From Mycobacteriales bacterium (GTDB lineage: Bacteria > Actinomycetota > Actinomycetes > JAFAQI01), in the NCBI GenBank assembly GCA_035550055.1, contig DASZRO010000017.1, forward strand, positions 1-46,791: 46,791 nt of DNA, written 5' to 3'. This document shows positions 18,314 to 28,188 of this stretch, piece by piece. A program made the translations under genes and the position numbers. Under the pieces are notes generated by a model. The model made no database searches. It was given only the letters and a program-made list of their open reading frames with translations, and had not been told where the DNA came from. Every line of letters starts with the position of its first letter. Within the stretch, counting starts at the first letter, position 1.

Positions 18314-19258
18314 GTGCCCAGCGCAACTGTTGCCGTCGGAGAAGACGGCCTGCTCGCCGACCGTGCGGTCGCCCGGGCGGTTGCCGCGGTGGGACCCGGC
18401 ACGTCGATCCACGACACCACCGGCGCCGAGCTGACGCCGGACCTGCTCGCCGAGCTCGCCTCGCCGTCGTTGTTCGCTGAACCGCGGGTGGTGGTCGTGC
18501 GCGGGCTGCAGGATCTCGCCAAGGATGTGTGGGACCCGCTCGCCCGCACCCTCGAAGACGACTCGGTCGAGCTCACGCTGGTCGGCCATCACCTAGGCGG
18601 TGTGAAGGGCAAGGCGCTGCTCGACCTGCTCGAGGGGGTCGGTGCGGCGATCGTGCGGCTACCCCGGATCTCCTCGGTCCGCGACCGGGAGCAGTTCGTC
18701 GTCGACGAGGTGAAGGCCGCCGGCGGACGCATCGACCGGGACGCGGCGGTCGAGCTGGTCGCGGCGATCGGCAACGACCTGCGCGAGATCGCGACCGCGT
18801 GCGGTCAGCTCGTGGCTGACGTCGGGCCCGCGATCGGGCTCAGCGACGTCGCGACGTACTACCGCGGCCGGGCGGAGTCGAGTGGCTTCGCGGTCGCCGA
18901 CCGTGCCGTCGAGGGCAACGCGGCGGCGGCGATCGAGACGCTTCGGTGGGCCTACGCGACGGGGCTCGACCCGATCCTGGTGAGCAGCTCGCTTGCGGCC
19001 AACCTCCGGCTGATCGCCCAGGTCGGCGCTGCGGGCGCCGGGTCACCCGACGCCGTGGCGGGTCGGCTCGGCCTGCCGGCGTGGAAGGTGCGCCGTGCCC
19101 AGGACTGGCTGCGCCGGTGGCGTCCCGACGCGCTCGCCCGTGCGGTCCGTGCCGTAGCGGCGGCCGACGCCGACCTCAAAGGAGCCGCCGACGATGCGGC
19201 GTACGCCGTCGAGCGGGCCGTCCTCGCCGTCGCGGCAGCCGCGAACTCACCGGCATGA
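18314..19258 (+). CDS. holA: DNA polymerase III subunit delta
   Basis: Clamp-loader delta subunit, 314 residues. It opens the sliding clamp for loading onto primed DNA. The N-terminal RecA-like domain is typical: [20 protein letters not shown] near the start, then [19 protein letters not shown]. The middle carries [15 protein letters not shown] and the C-terminal collar begins near 210 ([19 protein letters not shown]). As in other delta subunits, the Walker motifs of gamma/tau are absent. The start GTG sits 2 bases after the comEC stop, with GATTCT and a 6-base gap upstream, so a leaderless promoter inside comEC is possible. The stop overlaps the next ATG (ATGA). Confidence 0.93.
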   Translation: MPSATVAVGEDGLLADRAVARAVAAVGPGTSIHDTTGAELTPDLLAELASPSLFAEPRVVVVRGLQDLAKDVWDPLARTLEDDSVELTLVGHHLGGVKGKALLDLLEGVGAAIVRLPRISSVRDREQFVVDEVKAAGGRIDRDAAVELVAAIGNDLREIATACGQLVADVGPAIGLSDVATYYRGRAESSGFAVADRAVEGNAAAAIETLRWAYATGLDPILVSSSLAANLRLIAQVGAAGAGSPDAVAGRLGLPAWKVRRAQDWLRRWRPDALARAVRAVAAADADLKGAADDAAYAVERAVLAVAAAANSPA

Positions 19259-20715
19259 GCGACCGGCCGACCGACCAGCCGAGCGACGTGCCGCCCGCGC
19301 ATCCGCCGTTCCGGATGCGCTCGCGCAGCCGGCTGCTGCTGCCCGACCTCGCGCCGCCCACCAGAGCGGAGCTTCGCTGGGCGGCCGAGCAACGGCGGGT
19401 GAACCGGGCGGCGCGTGAGGCGGCTCGACGAGCCGAACGCGAGCAGCGCAAGGCGAAGGGCGAGGCCCAGTCCGCTCAGCGCGCCGCCGACCAAGCGGCC
19501 ATCGCGCGGCTGGCCACCGAGGCGCTGGAGCCGGTCCCGGAGCTCGCGCAGCCGATCGCCGACGTTGCGGTGCCGGTCGACCAGGACTGGCTGACCGCTC
19601 CCGAGGTCGGACCCCTCGCCGTCGCGGCGGAACCCGCTCCCGAGGCAGAGCCCGAGCCGGAACCAGAGCCCGAGCCGGAACCCGAGCCCGAAGCCGAAGC
19701 TGTCGCCGAGCCCGAGCCGGAACCAGAGCCTGAACCGGAACCAGAGTCCGAGCCGGAACCGGCCAAGCCGCGGGCCCTGGACCCGGTCGAGGACGTCGCA
19801 GTGCCGACCTTCGCGCGGTTGCGCTCGCCGCGGGTCGCCACACCGCGGCCACAGTGGCTCGACCGCGGTCCGCTCTTCGACGACGCCGACGAGGTCGAGC
19901 TGGTCGAGGTCGAGCCCGATCTGGACCTGGACTTCCACGATCTCGACCCGGCGGTCCCGGTGCGTGACGCGGTCGAGTTCGTCGACGTCTGGGAGGACGT
20001 CGCCCGCACCGACTTCGACCCGACGCCGCGTGTCGAGACGGCCTCGGAGGCGGTGTACGACCAGGCCGCCGTCGACCTGGCGCCGTGGCGGCCCGAGGGC
20101 GAAACGGTCGAGACCGCCGTCGTGCCGAGGGCCTTCGAGCCGGTCGAGGACCGACTGCCCGAGCTCGACGACTACTTCATCGAGCATTCCGTGCTCGACG
20201 CCGAGGATGTCGACCTCACCGAGGACGTCGAAGAGCTCGACGACGACGCCGACGTGGCGCCCACGGCCCCGACGCCGGGTCCGGTCGGGGTGCTGCCGGA
20301 GTGGGACGCAGTGCCGTCGAGCGCTCGGACCCCCGTCGTCGCGACGCTGCCACCGGAGCTCGAGCAGCGCTACGAGCCGGCCCCCGCCGTACCGAAGATC
20401 TGGGACGGCCGTCCGGCGCCGATGTTCTGGCGAGTGCTACGGCTGCGCTACGTCCGCCCCAACGGCTGGCTTCGAGCGCTGTTCTTCGAAGGGTCGGTGG
20501 CGCTCGCCGTCGTCCTCGTGCTCGCGGGTGCGGCGAGCGTCTGGACGATCGTCGTGTTGCCGTTGGTCGTCGCGATCATCGTCAAGGCCAACGACGTCCT
20601 GGTCGGCAGCCTGCGGCGAAACCTTGGGCCGCCCGCGTTCGAGCCAGCTCCGGAATGGCCGGAAGAGGAGGTCGCGGCGATCCGCGACGACGAGCTGGCG
20701 AGTGTGGGCGACTAG
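19255..20715 (+). CDS. Acidic Pro-Glu-repeat membrane protein of unknown function
   Basis: Protein of 486 residues that I do not recognise. Residues 1-80 are basic and helical (RELR-like, with [20 protein letters not shown], coiled-coil-like). A (Pro-Glu)n tract follows at about 125-170, then about 210 acidic, low-complexity residues. Near 380 an ordered part begins ([20 protein letters not shown]). It ends with one or two membrane segments ([34 protein letters not shown]) and a short tail. The N-terminal body is probably cytoplasmic and disordered. Its start overlaps the holA stop, and its stop shares a CTAG with the converging rpsT. A role at the membrane or cell envelope is only a guess. 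Confidence 0.7.
   Translation: MSDRPTDQPSDVPPAHPPFRMRSRSRLLLPDLAPPTRAELRWAAEQRRVNRAAREAARRAEREQRKAKGEAQSAQRAADQAAIARLATEALEPVPELAQPIADVAVPVDQDWLTAPEVGPLAVAAEPAPEAEPEPEPEPEPEPEPEAEAVAEPEPEPEPEPEPESEPEPAKPRALDPVEDVAVPTFARLRSPRVATPRPQWLDRGPLFDDADEVELVEVEPDLDLDFHDLDPAVPVRDAVEFVDVWEDVARTDFDPTPRVETASEAVYDQAAVDLAPWRPEGETVETAVVPRAFEPVEDRLPELDDYFIEHSVLDAEDVDLTEDVEELDDDADVAPTAPTPGPVGVLPEWDAVPSSARTPVVATLPPELEQRYEPAPAVPKIWDGRPAPMFWRVLRLRYVRPNGWLRALFFEGSVALAVVLVLAGAASVWTIVVLPLVVAIIVKANDVLVGSLRRNLGPPAFEPAPEWPEEEVAAIRDDELASVGD
19645..19760 (+). repeat. Pro-Glu codon repeat within the membrane protein gene
   Basis: Tandem CCG/CCC-GAG/GAA codons encode alternating Pro and Glu. A 23-base block beginning GAGCCCGAGCCGG occurs at 19648-19670 and again identically at 19708-19730, exactly 60 bases apart, which points to recent duplication or slippage. 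Confidence 0.85.
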
Positions 20716-20975
20716 CTCGACTTGTTGGCGCGAAGCGCCATGGCCGACTTGCGGTTGGCCGCCTGGTTGGCGTGGATGACGCCCTTGCTCACGGCCTTGT
20801 CGAGCAGCCGCGACGCGCTGCGAAGGGCGGTGCCGGTCTGCTCCGCGTCACCCGCGTCGGCGGCGTCGCGGAAGCGGCGTACCGCGGTCTTGAGCTCCGA
20901 CTTGACGGCCTTGTTGCGCAGCCGGGCAGCCTCGTTCTGCTTGTTGCGCTTGATCTGGCTCTTGATGTTGGCCAC
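20712..20975 (-). CDS. rpsT: 30S ribosomal protein S20
   Basis: Small-subunit 16S rRNA-binding protein, 87 residues, basic and helical throughout. The start reads [20 protein letters not shown] and the end [20 protein letters not shown], both canonical for S20. The start is GTG at 20975 with a possible AGG upstream. It runs opposite to lepA, with 108 bases between the two starts, and converges on the acidic membrane protein. The two stop codons share the palindrome CTAG. Confidence 0.97.
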   Translation of the reverse strand: MANIKSQIKRNKQNEAARLRNKAVKSELKTAVRRFRDAADAGDAEQTGTALRSASRLLDKAVSKGVIHANQAANRKSAMALRANKSS

Positions 20976-21083
20976 GCGGGGACTACCTCGGCAAAGTCGG
21001 ATTGGCGGAAACGTGCGTCGATCAGGCTAGCAGCCGGGCCGCGACGACGACCAACTCGCGATCTCGTCGTGCGACGATGGAAC

Positions 21084-22904
<1,821 letters not shown>

Positions 22905-22948
22905 CCCGCCGTACCCGCCGTACCCCCCCTCTTCGCCCCCATTTTTGC

Positions 22949-23031
22949 CCGAAGTAGCACACAACCCGGCTCGAAATGTGCAAGTTGTCGCACGGTGTCC
23001 GGTTTCCCGGGGCGGTTGTGTGCTACTTCGG
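22949..23031. repeat. Long perfect inverted repeat between lepA and hemW
   Basis: Left arm 22949-22966 (CCGAAGTAGCACACAACC) and right arm 23014-23031 are perfect reverse complements over 18 bases, with a 47-base spacer. It occupies most of the 188-base lepA-hemW gap. The arms are AT-richer than the surroundings. The spacer also holds GTGC-N8-GCAC. It does not look like a simple terminator (long loop, no T-tract). It resembles the repeat at 29739-29817 in spacing and in the CACACAA core. Function unknown. Confidence 0.85.
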
Positions 23032-23092
23032 AAGACGGGCCGGGGCGAGCGGGGCGAGAGGGCTCGAGGGTTCGCTGCCGCAGACTTGACGG

Positions 23093-24316
23093 GTGCCGTC
23101 ATCGCTGCCTGAGGGGGAGCCTGCGCCGGCTGACGGCATGCTGCCGGCCGCCGCGTACGACGAGCTCGCGAGCCGGCCATTCGGGGTGTACCTGCACGTG
23201 CCGTTCTGCGCATCACGGTGCGGGTACTGCGACTTCAACACCTATACCGCGGCTGAGCTCGGCGGCGGCGCGTCCCAGCGGGACTACCCGGACACCGCGG
23301 CACGTGAGATGGAGCTTGCGGCACGAGTGCTCGGCCGGGATCGGCCACGCGCCTCGACGGTGTTCTTCGGTGGCGGTACGCCGACCCTGCTGCCTGCCGC
23401 CGATCTCAACGCGCTCCTCGGCTGCGTCCGCACGATGTTCGGCCTGGACTCCGACGTCGAGGTCACGACCGAAGCGAACCCGGAGTCCGTCGACCGCGCC
23501 TACCTCGACGAGCTGCGAGCCGGCGGTTTCACCCGGATCAGCTTCGGCATGCAGTCGGTCGCGTCCGGCGTGCTCGCCGTGCTCGGCCGTCGCCACACCC
23601 CGGGCCGGGCGGCGCAAGCCGTCGCGGAGGCCAAGGCGGCCGGCTTCGAGCACGTCAACGTCGACCTGATCTACGGCACGCCGGGAGAGACGGACGCCGA
23701 CTGGCGGGCCTCGCTGGATGCCGCCGTCGACAGCGGAGCCGACCACGTGTCGGCGTACTCGCTGATCGTCGAGGCCGGCACCAGGTTGGCGGCGCGGATC
23801 GGTCGCGGGGAGCTGCCCGCGCCCGACGACGACGTGCTTGCGGATCGCTACGCGATCGCCGACGAGCGGCTGGCTGCGGCCGGCTTCGAGTGGTACGAGG
23901 TCTCGAACTGGGCTCGCACGCCCGAGGCCCGGTCGCGGCACAACTTGCTCTACTGGACTGACGCGAACTGGTGGGGGATCGGGCCGGGCGCGCACAGCCA
24001 CGTCGGCGGGGTTCGCTGGTGGAACGTGAAGCATCCGCGTGACTACGCCGCTCGGCTCCTCGGCGGCGCCTCACCCGCTGCGGCGCGCGAACGGCTCACC
24101 GCGCAGGACCGCCGGGTCGAGCGGATCATGCTCGCGATCCGGCTGCGCAGCGGTCTGCCGCTGAGCGACCTGGACGCGCACGCGCGCGGCGCGGCGGCGG
24201 ACGCGGCGGACGACGGGCTGCTGGACGCGGCGGCGCTCGGTGACGGCACGGCGGTGTTGACCTTCCGCGGTCGGTTGCTCGCCGACGCCGTGGTCCGTGC
24301 AATGGTCGGTACGTGA
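23093..24316 (+). CDS. hemW: Radical SAM heme chaperone HemW
   Basis: Radical SAM protein of 407 residues, formerly annotated as a coproporphyrinogen III oxidase (HemN-like), now regarded as a heme chaperone. The iron-sulfur motif C-x3-C-x2-C is FCASRCGYC (Cys39, Cys43, Cys46), and the family blocks [33 protein letters not shown] and [10 protein letters not shown] follow in order. The HemW C-terminal domain spans about 290-400. The start GTG is preceded by CAGACT and a 6-base gap. Its last codons overlap the GH5 start (GTGA), an unusual coupling with a secreted glycosidase. Confidence 0.94.
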   Translation: MPSSLPEGEPAPADGMLPAAAYDELASRPFGVYLHVPFCASRCGYCDFNTYTAAELGGGASQRDYPDTAAREMELAARVLGRDRPRASTVFFGGGTPTLLPAADLNALLGCVRTMFGLDSDVEVTTEANPESVDRAYLDELRAGGFTRISFGMQSVASGVLAVLGRRHTPGRAAQAVAEAKAAGFEHVNVDLIYGTPGETDADWRASLDAAVDSGADHVSAYSLIVEAGTRLAARIGRGELPAPDDDVLADRYAIADERLAAAGFEWYEVSNWARTPEARSRHNLLYWTDANWWGIGPGAHSHVGGVRWWNVKHPRDYAARLLGGASPAAARERLTAQDRRVERIMLAIRLRSGLPLSDLDAHARGAAADAADDGLLDAAALGDGTAVLTFRGRLLADAVVRAMVGT

Positions 24317-25962
24317 AGCGGGCGCTCGCACTCGGCATCGTCGCGGTTCTCGCTGCGCTCGGCGCTCCGGCGGCCGGTGCAGCCGGCGGTGCCGGCGAGC
24401 GCCCGGCCCCGCCGCGGTCGGCGTACGCCGCGACCGGTGACCGGCCGATGAGCTTCCTGCACGTCGGCGGTGTCGGCAGCAACGGGCTGCGCCAGATCGT
24501 CGACTCGCACGGCCGGACGGTGCTGCTCCGGGGCGTGAACATCGACGGTCTGGTCGACTACTGGCAGCCCTCTCTCGAACCGCCGTACCCGACCTCTCCT
24601 GCCGCCTACCGCGACCATCGCTGTCCTCGCGACGACCCGCACGTCGAGGGCGTGCCGATCTGCTGGTTCGACCTGCCGCAGATGCGCCGGCTCGGCTACG
24701 ACAACATCCGGCTCAACGTGTCGTGGTCGCTGCTCGAGCCGCGACCGAGCCACATCGACCGTCGTTACATCGCGCGCATCGCTCAGGTCGTCGGGTGGGC
24801 ACGCCGCCAGGGGATCTGGGTGACGATCGACATGCACCAGGACGCCTGGAGCAAGTACGTCTTCACACCGGCCGGCGCCAAGTGCCCGCCGCCGACCGGC
24901 CCTACGGTCGGGTACGACGGGGCGCCGAAGTGGGCGACCCGCTCCGCGCTCCCGGCGTGCACGGTCGACAACATCCGTGAACTCGACCCTGCGGTGATCG
25001 GTGACGCGCAGGCGTTCTGGTCGGACTTCACCGCACCCGACGGCGTCGGCCTGCAGGAGCACTACGCGCGCGTGCTGGCGGTGCTCGCCAAACGGTTCGC
25101 CGACGATCCGGCCGTGGCGGGCTACGACCTGATGAACGAACCCGAGCCCGGCACGTTGCCCGAGGCCGAGAACACCGTCGAGATGCTGCCGTTCTGGGCC
25201 AAGGTCGCGCGCACCATCCGCAAGGCGGTCCCCACCTTCCGGCAACTGCTGTTCTTCGAGCCGGGCGTCGAGCGCAACACCACGTCACAGCGCGCCTACT
25301 TCACCCCTTGGTCGGCGGTGTCGAGCTACCCGAACGCCGTCTACGCGCCCCACATCTACACCGACGTGTTCAGCCTCGGCGCGGAGACCGGACTGCCGGA
25401 GATCGCAACGTTCGCCTCGGACTACGCCGCGGCGATGGGGGATGCGAAGGCGCTCGGGTTGCCGTTGTGGGTGGGGGAGTTCGGCGGTCCGCCGGCGAGC
25501 GACGGGACGGTCCTTGCTCAGCAGTACGCGCAGCAGGAACAGCACCTGCTCGGCGGCACGATGTGGCTGTGGAAGGAGAACGCCAACGACACCGAGCCGA
25601 ACACGTTCTGGGGCGTGTACGGCCCGCCGTTCTACGGCAGGTCGATCCGCGGCACGGCCCAGCCGAAGCGGGTGCGTCGTACGTCGCGGGTCTATCCGGT
25701 GCTGACCGACGGGACGCTGCTGACGGCGACCAGCGACCCGTTCACCGGTACGGCGAAGGTCGTCGCGACCGCCCGCCACGCCGTCACGGCCGGCGACCGT
25801 ACGGCGGCAACCCTGGTCGAGGTCCCGGCGGTCTTTCGGGGGGCGATCTCGGTGAGCGGGGCGTCCTACCGGGTCCAGCGCCGGGGGGCCGACCGGGAAG
25901 TCTGGCTCTTCCCGCGAGGTGGCCGGTATTCGCTTCGCGTCAGCACGCCAGGGCCGGGATGA
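24313..25962 (+). CDS. Secreted GH5 endoglycoceramidase-like glycosidase
   Basis: Exported (beta/alpha)8 glycosidase of 549 residues. A Sec signal peptide covers residues 1-24. The GH5 catalytic domain (about 60-430) opens with the endoglycoceramidase-like block IVDSHGRTVLLRGVNIDGL. The catalytic pair is Glu276 in LMNEPEPG (acid/base) and Glu389 in WVGEFGG (nucleophile), with the expected DMHQDAWS between. About 100 C-terminal residues form the small beta-sandwich seen in that branch. Relatives cleave the bond between oligosaccharide and ceramide in glycolipids, or act on related beta-glycosides. The true substrate may be a bacterial or plant glycolipid. It starts within the hemW stop. Confidence 0.82.
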   Translation: MKRALALGIVAVLAALGAPAAGAAGGAGERPAPPRSAYAATGDRPMSFLHVGGVGSNGLRQIVDSHGRTVLLRGVNIDGLVDYWQPSLEPPYPTSPAAYRDHRCPRDDPHVEGVPICWFDLPQMRRLGYDNIRLNVSWSLLEPRPSHIDRRYIARIAQVVGWARRQGIWVTIDMHQDAWSKYVFTPAGAKCPPPTGPTVGYDGAPKWATRSALPACTVDNIRELDPAVIGDAQAFWSDFTAPDGVGLQEHYARVLAVLAKRFADDPAVAGYDLMNEPEPGTLPEAENTVEMLPFWAKVARTIRKAVPTFRQLLFFEPGVERNTTSQRAYFTPWSAVSSYPNAVYAPHIYTDVFSLGAETGLPEIATFASDYAAAMGDAKALGLPLWVGEFGGPPASDGTVLAQQYAQQEQHLLGGTMWLWKENANDTEPNTFWGVYGPPFYGRSIRGTAQPKRVRRTSRVYPVLTDGTLLTATSDPFTGTAKVVATARHAVTAGDRTAATLVEVPAVFRGAISVSGASYRVQRRGADREVWLFPRGGRYSLRVSTPGPG

Positions 25963-25969
25963 TGCGGCC

Positions 25970-26623
25970 ATGAGCGAGCGCGTGGCCCAGCGTGAGGAGG
26001 CGATCAGGGGCGCGCTCGCGGCACAACGCCGTCTTGTCGCTGACATCAAGGGTCTGACCGACGAGCAGGCCCGCTCGGCGTCGCTGCTGCCCGACTGGTC
26101 GGTGGGTCACGTGCTGACGCACATCGCGCGGAACGGCGATGCGTTCGTCCGGATGATGAGCGCGGCGATCGACGGCCGCGCAGTGACGCAGTACGAAGGC
26201 GGTCTCGAAGGTCGCGCCGCCGCGATCGAGGAAGGGTCGTCTCACTCCGCGGCCGACCTCATCGCCGATGTCACCGCGAGCTGCGCAGCCGTCTCGCAGG
26301 TGTGGTCGCGGATGACGCCCGAGGCCTGGGATGGTCACGGCCTCACCGCGTCGGGGACGACGTGGCCGTGCGACGCGATGCCGTTCCATCGTTGGCGTGA
26401 GGTGATCGTCCATCACGTCGATCTCGGCTTGGGATTCACGACGGCGGACTGGCCCGAGGACTACGTGGCGCGAGAGCTTGCGGTCGTCCTTCGGTCGCTG
26501 CCGGAACGGCTCAGCGCCGACGAGCGGCTGCGCGCGCTCACCTGGCTGCTCGGTCGCGGCCCGCAGCCGACCCACCTGGCGCCCTCGTCCTGGAAGTCAC
26601 GGTCGGATCACTACCTGCGCTGA
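25970..26623 (+). CDS. Mycothiol-dependent maleylpyruvate isomerase-like (DinB-fold) protein
   Basis: Four-helix-bundle DinB-like protein of 217 residues with the metal-binding pattern of mycothiol-dependent maleylpyruvate isomerase. The presumed ligands are His51 (VGHVLTHIARNGDAF), Glu144 and His148 (HRWREVIVHHVDL). As I recall, the Corynebacterium enzyme uses His52, Glu144 and His148, an almost identical numbering. Known activity in that enzyme is maleylpyruvate to fumarylpyruvate in gentisate breakdown. No gentisate genes lie nearby, so it may instead be one of the many uncharacterised thiol transferases of this fold. GATGAT plus 6 bases precedes the ATG. The last 13 bases overlap the converging amine oxidase gene. 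Confidence 0.78.
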   Translation: MSERVAQREEAIRGALAAQRRLVADIKGLTDEQARSASLLPDWSVGHVLTHIARNGDAFVRMMSAAIDGRAVTQYEGGLEGRAAAIEEGSSHSAADLIADVTASCAAVSQVWSRMTPEAWDGHGLTASGTTWPCDAMPFHRWREVIVHHVDLGLGFTTADWPEDYVARELAVVLRSLPERLSADERLRALTWLLGRGPQPTHLAPSSWKSRSDHYLR

Positions 26624-28188
26624 CCGAGCGCCTCGCGAACTTCGTCGGCGGCGCGCTCGCCGGAGCGGACCGCGCCGTCCATGTAGCCGGTCCAGACGGT
26701 CGCGGTCTCGGTACCGGCCCAGTGGATCCGGCCGACCGGTGCGCGCAGGGCACGGCCGTAGTCCGACCAGACGCCCGGCCCGAAGTAGCCCGCGTAGCAG
26801 CCGCGGGTCCACTGTTCGGCGGCCCACGACTTCTCGACGTACGCCGTCGGCTTGCGGGCCTTCTCGCCGTAGTAACGGGCGAAGCTGTCGATGACGCCGC
26901 GCCGGCGGTCCTCGATGGTGGTGCTCAACGCCCGTCGGCCCTCGGACCCTTCGATGAACCCCATCAGGACCCCCGGGCCGTGCGAGTCGGTTGCATCGGG
27001 CGGTGAGTTGTCGAACGTGATCTTCACCGGACCGGTGTCCGAGGTCGCCTGCCCGGCCAGGCCGGCTGAGCGCCAGAACGGCTCGTCGTACACGCACTGC
27101 ACCTTGATGACGGTTCCCATCGGCATGCGTTGCGTGAGCTGGTCGCGCAACGCGGGCATCGCCGGCGAGTAGTCGATCCGGCCGGCCAGCGTGGGCGGGA
27201 TCGCGACGATGACACGCGCCGCGCGCACCTCGAAGTCGGCGCCGCGCACGGTCACGCCGTGCGCCGTCTGCTCGATCGCGTGCACCGGTGAGGACAGTCG
27301 CAGCCGCTCGCCGAGCGCACGTGCGGCGCGGATCGCGATGAGCTGTGAACCGCCGTGCAGCCGGTACATCTGCGCGCCGTTGTCGGTGTTGACGAGCGAG
27401 CCGAAGCTGCCTGCAGCGTGGGTGTAGAACAGCGCGTGCAACATGGAGATGTCGCGTGGCTCGGCGGAGAAGACCGACTCGACGGCCAGCTCGACCAGCT
27501 GCCGCCCGTCCTTGGTGACGAGGCCGGCGAACGGCTGCCCGGCGAACGTGTCGCCGTGGTCCATCCAGGACTGGATCGTCATCGCGTCCCACTCGGCGGC
27601 GTTGGGCGCGTGCCACGGTTCGTCGAGCGGAACGGTGAGGCACCGCTGGTCGATCGCGAGGATCGCCTCGGCGGCCTCGACCGCGCCGGTTGGCGTGTCG
27701 AGCGGGATCCGGCCGGAATAGGTGGCGCGGCGGCCGTTGCGGTAGTCGACGTACTTGCCGTCGTTGTACGTCGGGTACGCCGCGACGCCCACCGTGCGCG
27801 CCAGCTGCCAGATGTGGCTCTGGCCGGTGACCGCGTCGTCGGTCGGGTAGTCGGCAGGATCCGACAGCCCGCGGTTCGGCAGGTTCACCTCGGGTCCGAG
27901 CCATTGCCCGCCGACCTCGACGATGTGTGTCGAGTCGATCGGGTGGTTCAGCGTCCGGCCGCCGACGCGGTCGCGGGCTTCGACAACGACGACATCGACG
28001 CCGTGCGACATCAGGTGTCGGGCGGCGCTGATCCCGGCGAAGCCGGCTCCGACGACGACGACGTCCGCGTGGCTCGTCCCGCGCGCCGGCGCGGCAGCGA
28101 GTGGTTGTTCGGCGGTCCACGGCATCACCGTCGCGGCCGCTCCGACCGCTGCGCCGGTCAGCAGATGCCGTCGGGTGAGCTCGGTCAT
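26611..28188 (-). CDS. Tat-exported flavin monoamine oxidase
   Basis: FAD-dependent amine oxidase of 525 residues. The N-terminus carries a twin-arginine export signal (LTRRHLLTGAAVGAAATV), so the enzyme is probably folded with FAD inside and exported. The FAD-binding Rossmann motif is VVVGAGFAGISAARHL (residues 44-59), ending in VEARDRVGGRT. The C-terminal flavin block is GRIHWAGTETATVWTGYMDG. It oxidatively deaminates an amine to an aldehyde, ammonia and hydrogen peroxide. The amine is unknown. The start ATG overlaps the stop of the nitrilase-like gene (ATGA), and AAAGGAAC lies just upstream, so the two are co-translated. The 3' end overlaps the converging DinB-type gene by 13 bases. Confidence 0.88.
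   Translation of the reverse strand: MTELTRRHLLTGAAVGAAATVMPWTAEQPLAAAPARGTSHADVVVVGAGFAGISAARHLMSHGVDVVVVEARDRVGGRTLNHPIDSTHIVEVGGQWLGPEVNLPNRGLSDPADYPTDDAVTGQSHIWQLARTVGVAAYPTYNDGKYVDYRNGRRATYSGRIPLDTPTGAVEAAEAILAIDQRCLTVPLDEPWHAPNAAEWDAMTIQSWMDHGDTFAGQPFAGLVTKDGRQLVELAVESVFSAEPRDISMLHALFYTHAAGSFGSLVNTDNGAQMYRLHGGSQLIAIRAARALGERLRLSSPVHAIEQTAHGVTVRGADFEVRAARVIVAIPPTLAGRIDYSPAMPALRDQLTQRMPMGTVIKVQCVYDEPFWRSAGLAGQATSDTGPVKITFDNSPPDATDSHGPGVLMGFIEGSEGRRALSTTIEDRRRGVIDSFARYYGEKARKPTAYVEKSWAAEQWTRGCYAGYFGPGVWSDYGRALRAPVGRIHWAGTETATVWTGYMDGAVRSGERAADEVREALGQRR

Noticed and set aside
22905-22948. Short CCGTACC repeats just after lepA
   Set aside because: Only two copies and short; not enough to call a functional element separate from the inverted repeat that follows.
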